Source of the DNA: Deinococcus marmoris DSM 12784
GTDB lineage: Bacteria; Deinococcota; Deinococci; Deinococcales; Deinococcaceae
NCBI RefSeq assembly: GCF_000701405.1
Contig: NZ_JNIV01000026.1
Coordinates: forward strand, 1 to 50,046
Length of the DNA stretch: 50,046 nucleotides
Direction of reading: 5' to 3'
Shown piece after piece: positions 46,045-50,046 of this stretch. Below the pieces are notes generated by a model that was not told the origin of the DNA, did not search any database, and saw only the letters and a list, made by a program, of their open reading frames with translations. Both the position numbers and the translations under genes were made by a program. How positions within the stretch are numbered: position 1 is the first letter of the stretch; each line of letters starts with the position of its first letter.

Positions 46045-46236
46045 TTACTGCTGCTGGCCGCTGACTTCCGCCATGTTCTCGCGCAGCTCTTCCAGTTTTT
46101 CCTCGCGGTCCATGCCGGGGGCCAGAGCGTCGGCGTTCACGTTGCCGACTGCGCCCTGCATGCCCTCCTCAATCACTTCCTGCTGGTCCACGTCACCACT
46201 ATTGGCTTCACGCTGGGCTTCATCGGATTTGGTCAT
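46045..46236 (-). CDS. Possible separate small acidic protein, in frame with crtL
   Basis: From ATG 46236 (MTKSDEAQREANSGDVDQ) the crtL frame encodes 63 residues with many Asp, Glu and Gln and no cyclase features. CACTCT ends 6 nt before this ATG, similar to the leaderless promoters elsewhere in the window, so independent expression is conceivable. It may equally be only the tail of the cyclase. Confidence 0.35.
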   Translation of the reverse strand: MTKSDEAQREANSGDVDQQEVIEEGMQGAVGNVNADALAPGMDREEKLEELRENMAEVSGQQQ

Positions 46237-47535
46237 GCCCCCAGAGTGGCCTGTGCCAGCGTCTGGAGGATGGGAAATGTGGGCAGATTCCTTCATGCGG
46301 GCCGCTTCACGCAGGGCGCGCAGGCTGACACCGGGATGGGCCAGCGCGGCGCGGACCAGGGGCAGCCGCACAGCGTTCGGGGCGTGTGCAAACACCTTCA
46401 GCATGCTGCGGGCCAGCTCGCGCACCCCGGTATGCGGCGCGAGAAAAGCGTGCCACTCGGCGGCGGGCAGGCGGAAGAAGGCCGCAAAAAACTGCCCCAA
46501 GCGGTCCCCCGGCAGTTCCAGCAGCGCTCCCAGGTCCAGCAGATGGACCCCCCGCGCGGCACGGCGTTCCGGGGGCCAGAGGGCGTCCCAGCCAGCGGCG
46601 GCAGCGTCACTCCCCTGCGCGAACGCACGCGCGATGGCCCCCGCCACACGCGGCGCGTCGTGCAGCGCCCCGGCCACCTGAAAGCCGCTGATCGGGTGGA
46701 CCAGCCCCGCCGCCGCGCCGTAAGCCAGAATCGGGCCAGGAACAGGTGCAGGCGCGTTCATCGGGAAGGCCACCCACTCGTTGGATTCAGTGTCGTGCGG
46801 GGGCGTGCCGAGTGCCTCCAGGCGGGCATACAGACGTGCCTGCATGAATTCGCGGGTGGGCGCGGGACGGGCGATCAAACTGGTCTCCTGCACGAAATAG
46901 CGGTCCCCGCCCAGATGCATGGAATAAAGAAATGTCGGCTCGGCTCGGACTTCATTCGGGTCCAGATGAAGAGCGCGGTAATCCATCCAGACCATCGAGC
47001 CGGGAGGGCTGGGAGGACGCTGAAAGTGGGCCACGATGCCGTAAGCCGTCTGCAACGCCGCGCCGCCCTCAAATGGTGTGGGCAGCAGCAGGCCGCCATG
47101 CCCGGAGGCGTCCACCACCAGCCGGGCCGTCCATTCCTCGCCCGCCTCGCCCCAGACATGCCACAGGTTGCCCCGCTGTTCCGCGCCCGTCACCCTGCCC
47201 TGCGTCCAGCGCAGCCCCTCCCCCGCCCGTTCCAGCAGGCTATCCAGCAGGCGGCGGTTGTCCAGCAGCGCATAGGGGCGCAGCAGGGGCGTAGGCTGAG
47301 GTCCGGTGTAGACCCGCACATCGGTCCAGACTTGAGCAGTGCAAGCCTGCGCCCAGTCAGGCAGCTCGTCCAGCCACGAGCCGTAAGTGGGGGCAAACGG
47401 CTGCGGCGGATGCGGGGCTACCACGCGTACCCTGAGGCCACGCCGCGCCAGTTCGGCGGCCAGCGCCAGACCGGAGGGGCCGCCGCCCACCACCAGCACA
47501 TCGGTTGTTTGATCTGAAAGGGCGTCCACAGGCAT
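46045..47535 (-). CDS. crtL: Lycopene cyclase (CrtL type) with an acidic C-terminal extension
   Basis: The 496-residue flavoprotein has the N-terminal FAD/NAD loop DVLVVGGGPSGLALAAELARRGLRVRVV. Family features are YGSWLDELPDW (as in plant/cyanobacterial CrtL), YALLDNRRLLDSLLERA, LVVDASGH, and GAAAGLVHPISGFQVAGAL, where the HPxxGFQV segment is typical. It cyclises the ends of lycopene; D. radiodurans uses such an enzyme to make gamma-carotene for deinoxanthin. ATG 47535 is supported by TAGCCT 7 nt upstream. The last 63 residues (from Met434) are highly acidic, glutamine-rich and unlike a cyclase; they may be a fused or separately translated small protein. Confidence 0.87.
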   Translation of the reverse strand: MPVDALSDQTTDVLVVGGGPSGLALAAELARRGLRVRVVAPHPPQPFAPTYGSWLDELPDWAQACTAQVWTDVRVYTGPQPTPLLRPYALLDNRRLLDSLLERAGEGLRWTQGRVTGAEQRGNLWHVWGEAGEEWTARLVVDASGHGGLLLPTPFEGGAALQTAYGIVAHFQRPPSPPGSMVWMDYRALHLDPNEVRAEPTFLYSMHLGGDRYFVQETSLIARPAPTREFMQARLYARLEALGTPPHDTESNEWVAFPMNAPAPVPGPILAYGAAAGLVHPISGFQVAGALHDAPRVAGAIARAFAQGSDAAAAGWDALWPPERRAARGVHLLDLGALLELPGDRLGQFFAAFFRLPAAEWHAFLAPHTGVRELARSMLKVFAHAPNAVRLPLVRAALAHPGVSLRALREAARMKESAHISHPPDAGTGHSGGMTKSDEAQREANSGDVDQQEVIEEGMQGAVGNVNADALAPGMDREEKLEELRENMAEVSGQQQ

Positions 47536-47542
47536 TCGCAGC

Positions 47543-47548
47543 AGGCTA
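47543..47548 (-). promoter_or_regulatory. -10 box of a leaderless crtL transcript
   Basis: TAGCCT on the minus strand ends 7 nt before ATG 47535. Confidence 0.55.
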
Positions 47549-47666
47549 GCGCCCCCACGACGGTGGGTCTGTGGGGCTTCGGACGCCCGACAATTCCCAA
47601 AGCAATTTAAAGCCCGGTTCGGGCCGAACTGTGCGTTTGGCGGCACCGGGGCCAGGAAGGCGGGAT

Positions 47667-47672
47667 TAGCCT
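47667..47672 (+). promoter_or_regulatory. -10 box of a leaderless esterase transcript
   Basis: TAGCCT ends 7 nt before ATG 47680. Confidence 0.55.
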
Positions 47673-47679
47673 CTCTTTC

Positions 47680-48552
47680 ATGTCTTCACGCAAATTCACC
47701 CGCGCCGCTGGCCTGGGTCTGGCCGCCGCCACCCTGGGCCTGACGCTGGCCGCCTGCTCGCCCCAGAACACCCTGAACGCCGTGACCTTCACCGGCAGCC
47801 TGAACGTGACCCAGAATGTGCCCTACGGCCCCGCGCCGTGCAATGTGATGGACGTGTACGCGCCGAAGAACGTGCAGAACGCCCCGGTGGTGCTGTTCAT
47901 CCACGGCGGCTCCTGGCAGAACGGCAACAAGGATAGTCACAAGTTCGTGGGCGAGTCGCTGGCCCGCGCGGGTTACGTGACAGGCGTGATGAATTACCGT
48001 CTGGCCCCCGAACACCGCTACCCGGACTACATCCAGGACGCCGCCGCCGCCCTTAAAGTGCTGCGCGACAAGGCCCAGAGCTACGGCGGCAGCCCCGACA
48101 ACCTGTTCGTGATGGGCCATTCGGCGGGCGGCTTTAATGCCGTGGAAGTGGTGGACAACGCCCGCTGGCTGAGGGAGGCGGGCGTGCCCATCAGCGCGGT
48201 GCGTGGCGTGATCGGCGTGGCCGGGCCATACACCTACGACTTCCGGGGTGAACCCACCGCCCTGGCCTTTCCAGTGGGCGGCAACCCAGATGACATCATG
48301 CCGGACCGCCATGTACGCCCCGACGCGCCGCCCAACCTGCTGCTGGTGGCCGCCAACGACACGACGGTGGACCCCTACAACGGCGTCACCATGCAAGCGG
48401 CCCTGAAGAAAGCGGGCGTGCCGTCGGAACTGAAGGTGCTGCCGGGCCTGAACCACATCACCATTATCGCGGCGATGGCGCGGCCCCTGACCTTTCTGGG
48501 CAGCACGCGGCAACAGGTGATCGACTTCATTGAGACACACAAACTGCCGTAA
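47680..48552 (+). CDS. Alpha/beta-hydrolase lipoprotein, esterase-like
   Basis: The 290-residue protein has a signal peptide with lipobox LAAC (Cys26) and an alpha/beta-hydrolase domain of the BD-FAE/carboxylesterase type. The oxyanion loop is [10 protein letters not shown] (near residue 75), the nucleophile is Ser148 in VMGHSAGG, the acid is likely Asp in ANDTTVDP (near residue 228), and the histidine is in [10 protein letters not shown] (near residue 254). It lies on the membrane surface and probably cleaves short carboxyl esters. It is divergent from crtL; the two -10 boxes are about 120 nt apart. Confidence 0.87.
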   Translation: MSSRKFTRAAGLGLAAATLGLTLAACSPQNTLNAVTFTGSLNVTQNVPYGPAPCNVMDVYAPKNVQNAPVVLFIHGGSWQNGNKDSHKFVGESLARAGYVTGVMNYRLAPEHRYPDYIQDAAAALKVLRDKAQSYGGSPDNLFVMGHSAGGFNAVEVVDNARWLREAGVPISAVRGVIGVAGPYTYDFRGEPTALAFPVGGNPDDIMPDRHVRPDAPPNLLLVAANDTTVDPYNGVTMQAALKKAGVPSELKVLPGLNHITIIAAMARPLTFLGSTRQQVIDFIETHKLP

Positions 48553-48612
48553 AAACCGGGCAGATGGGCTGCGTGGGCGCACCTGTTCCCCCCCCCCCAC
48601 TGACTTTGCCCC

Positions 48613-48641
48613 TTGATCCTGTTCGCCCGGGCCATTAGGAT
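48613..48641 (+). promoter_or_regulatory. Promoter of tRNA-Val(UAC)
   Basis: TTGATC (48613-48618), a 17-nt spacer and TAGGAT (48636-48641), 12 nt before the tRNA. Confidence 0.75.
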
Positions 48642-48653
48642 AGGCCCCCGTGC

Positions 48654-48728
48654 GGGCGGTTAGCTCAGCGGTAGAGCGTTCGCCTTACAAGCGAGTGGTC
48701 GTAGGTTCAAATCCTATACCGCCCACCA
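48654..48728 (+). tRNA. tRNA-Val (anticodon UAC)
   Basis: A complete cloverleaf: acceptor GGGCGGT/ACCGCCC, anticodon loop CTTACAA (TAC at 34-36), T loop TTCAAAT and encoded CCA. It differs from tRNA-Val(CAC) at 1432-1506 in only a few positions. Confidence 0.96.
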
Positions 48729-48735
48729 CGAAAAT

Positions 48736-48757
48736 GCCCCGCCTGGTGCGGGGTTTT
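48736..48757 (+). terminator. Terminator of tRNA-Val(UAC)
   Basis: CCCCGC and GCGGGG form the stem around CTGGT, followed by TTTT. Confidence 0.8.
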
Positions 48758-48989
48758 CCAATTGGCTTACGGACACGTTCAGGTCGTTTCCGGTTGTCCG
48801 GTGTAGCACGTCAGTCGAGGCCCGGGACGATGTGGGGCGGGGTCATGGGCGATCTATCGACCAGATTCTCCAACGCCCACTGGGCACGCGGTCTGCGGAG
48901 CCACACCAGACAGACCGGGACAGGGCCGGAGACTGGCTGGACGCGGACTCCCTCCAGTCACGCCCAACGGTCCGGCCCGCGTCGCTGCA

Positions 48990-49646
48990 TCACTGGTGAC
49001 AGCCACTCAGAACAGCCCAGTCGGCGTCTGCCCTGCGCTGCCGCAGCAAGGCCACGAACACTTCCGTCAATACAGGGTCAAACTGCCGCCCGGCCTGCGC
49101 GCCGATCTCGGCCAGCGCTTCCTGCGGCGTCCACGCCGCCTTGTATGGTCTGTCGCTGACCAGCGCGTCGTACACGTCACACAGCGCCAGAACCCGGCCC
49201 GCCAGACTGATCTGACACCCTGCCTTGCCCGCCGGGTACCCCTGGCCGTCCCAGCGCTCGTGGTGATCGGCAATCACGCACAGCGTCGTATCAGGCAGAA
49301 AACCCAGCGCCGTGGCGAACTGAACACCCTCTTCGACATGTGAGCGCATGACCGCCCATTCCAGGTCGTCCAGTGGACCCGGCTTGTACAGCACCGTGTC
49401 CGGGATCTCGATCTTGCCCACGTCATGCAGGTACGCCCCCCAGCGTAGCGCCTGCCACTGGGACGGCGACCACGACAGGGCCTCGGCCATCCACCGGGCC
49501 ATTTCGGTCACCCGGTCCGTGTGGCCCTTCATCTCGCTGTCATGGGCTTCCAGCGCCTGTCCCAGTGCCCGCAGCGCCGCTTCACAGGCCCCGCTGGCTT
49601 CTGGTGTGGCGGGGCGTCCGGTCAGGGAGGAGACCAACATACTCAA
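48990..49646 (-). CDS. HD-GYP domain protein, probable c-di-GMP phosphodiesterase
   Basis: The 218-residue protein is an HD-GYP domain: GHTDRVTEMARWMAEAL near residue 41, YLHDVGKIEIPD with His74-Asp75, a second H in RSHVEEGVQF, and HHERWDGQGYP (residues 128-138) with the GYP triad. Such enzymes hydrolyse cyclic di-GMP. It has no sensor or receiver domain, which most relatives have at the N-terminus. The listed start is TTG 49646; the frame stays open upstream as far as the adjacent IS end at about 49707, so the true N-terminus may have been cut off by the insertion. Confidence 0.82.
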   Translation of the reverse strand: MSMLVSSLTGRPATPEASGACEAALRALGQALEAHDSEMKGHTDRVTEMARWMAEALSWSPSQWQALRWGAYLHDVGKIEIPDTVLYKPGPLDDLEWAVMRSHVEEGVQFATALGFLPDTTLCVIADHHERWDGQGYPAGKAGCQISLAGRVLALCDVYDALVSDRPYKAAWTPQEALAEIGAQAGRQFDPVLTEVFVALLRQRRADADWAVLSGCHQ

Positions 49647-49706
49647 GGCTACGGCTGTGGGCTTCGCCGTGGCTTCACCAGGATGAGAAACAGAGGAAAA
49701 ACCCCG

Positions 49707-50046
49707 GTAACTACTCAGCGCGAGAAGTTCGGCATGAGGATGTCACCGCGAAAGACACTCACGAGGCCCTGCCAAACATTCATGCCCTGCTTGCGAAGTG
49801 TGGAGACATAGCTGCGAATCCGGCAGAACGCCTCGCCGCCCGCGACAGAACGGAAGCCCCCTGAGATTTTGCGTTTGATGCAAAACATCCGAATATCGCG
49901 TTCCGCCTGGTTGTTGTCGAAGGGAACGTCATCCCGTTCGAGAAACAGCAGCACCGCGCCCCGGTGCTGCTGACACCGTAAAGCCAGATTGCGGCCCTTG
50001 GTTTGCTTGGGTTTCCACCGGCGGCCCGGCACTGGGGGAGAGGCCG
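49707..50046 (-). mobile_element. End of an IS66-family insertion sequence (continues beyond right edge)
   Basis: The boundary is placed at GTAACTACTC (49707), as IS66-type elements start with GTAA and end with TTAC. The transposase frame ends 8 nt inside it. The other end and target-site duplication lie outside the window. Confidence 0.6.
49715..50046 (-). CDS. IS66-family transposase, C-terminal part
   Basis: The minus-strand frame runs in from the right edge and ends at 49715; about 110 residues are visible. The block [22 protein letters not shown] followed by [36 protein letters not shown] is the conserved C-terminal part of IS66 transposases, with the catalytic glutamate in NNQAERD. A GTG at 50032 is inside the gene and is not a start. 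The core with the two aspartates lies outside the window. Confidence 0.88.
   Translation of the reverse strand, partial: ASPPVPGRRWKPKQTKGRNLALRCQQHRGAVLLFLERDDVPFDNNQAERDIRMFCIKRKISGGFRSVAGGEAFCRIRSYVSTLRKQGMNVWQGLVSVFRGDILMPNFSR

Noticed and set aside
48588..48598. Run of 11 C after the esterase gene
   Set aside because: It lies in non-coding DNA with no visible link to a promoter; slippage there would have no obvious effect.
48650..49159. Plus-strand frame starting in tRNA-Val and running opposite the HD-GYP gene
   Set aside because: It begins in a tRNA gene and has no protein features.

Overview
The window looks like a chromosomal segment of a Deinococcus species. The DNA is GC-rich. 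It carries gyrA behind a palindrome resembling the radiation/desiccation response motif, a CRP-family regulator that looks like DdrI, homoisocitrate dehydrogenase (aminoadipate lysine pathway, as in Thermus/Deinococcus), a bacillithiol deacetylase and a CrtL-type lycopene cyclase. About fifteen start codons lie only 6-8 nt after a TANNNT-like -10 box, which is the leaderless-mRNA layout known from Deinococcus. No species is assigned.

Layout. 1-1430: AT-richer accessory DNA, with the start of an IS4-like transposase and a C-terminal remnant of a restriction-modification methyltransferase carrying an AlbA_2-like domain. 1432-1606: tRNA-Val(CAC) and a CAU tRNA, probably Ile2, behind a near-consensus promoter. 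1742-10297: housekeeping and small genes: glgA, a GNAT-like gene, trmJ, a degenerate pyrophosphatase-like gene, lipoproteins, an RNase Sa-like lipoprotein with barstar, a DUF3445 protein, hemB, a CDKN3-like phosphatase and a deoxyribosyltransferase-like gene. 10325-13689: sdhCDAB on the minus strand. 13981-17180: a small hypothetical gene and a 921-residue lipoprotein. 17337-18973: the two halves of MnmC as separate coupled genes. 19060-22919: homoisocitrate dehydrogenase, a gene-poor stretch, tRNA-Thr(CGU), bshB1 and lysC. 23023-25184: a four-gene copper cluster (DUF2946, YcnI, CopC, CopD). 25436-29587: YceI, then the glycolytic genes gap, pgk and tpiA, with a MITE-like repeat after gap and a NIPSNAP gene between pgk and tpiA. 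29665-32354: a Zn-dependent phospholipase C-like gene, three roadblock/LC7 genes and a tyrosine phosphatase with a probable frameshifted tail. 32581-36085: gyrA and ddrI. 36187-45864: sdaAA, a five-gene overlapping hut operon (hutU, unknown secreted protein, hutG, hutI, hutH), a divergent IclR regulator, a secreted protein and sdaAB. 46045-48552: lycopene cyclase with an acidic C-terminal extension and a divergent lipoprotein esterase. 48654-50046: tRNA-Val(UAC), an HD-GYP gene and the end of an IS66-type element.

How the genes work together. The hut genes convert histidine to glutamate, and the flanking serine dehydratase subunits deaminate serine to pyruvate, so the region around 36-46 kb is an amino-acid catabolism block. 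gap, pgk and tpiA form a glycolytic cluster, and sdhCDAB feeds the respiratory chain. The copper genes form one transcription unit. The RNase and barstar overlap by 4 nt and are a nuclease/inhibitor pair. I found no CRISPR array and no complete prophage. The most notable candidates are the surface-anchored RNase Sa/barstar pair, the unknown secreted protein embedded in the hut operon, the three roadblock genes without a GTPase, the lycopene cyclase fusion or nested gene, and the many leaderless promoters.
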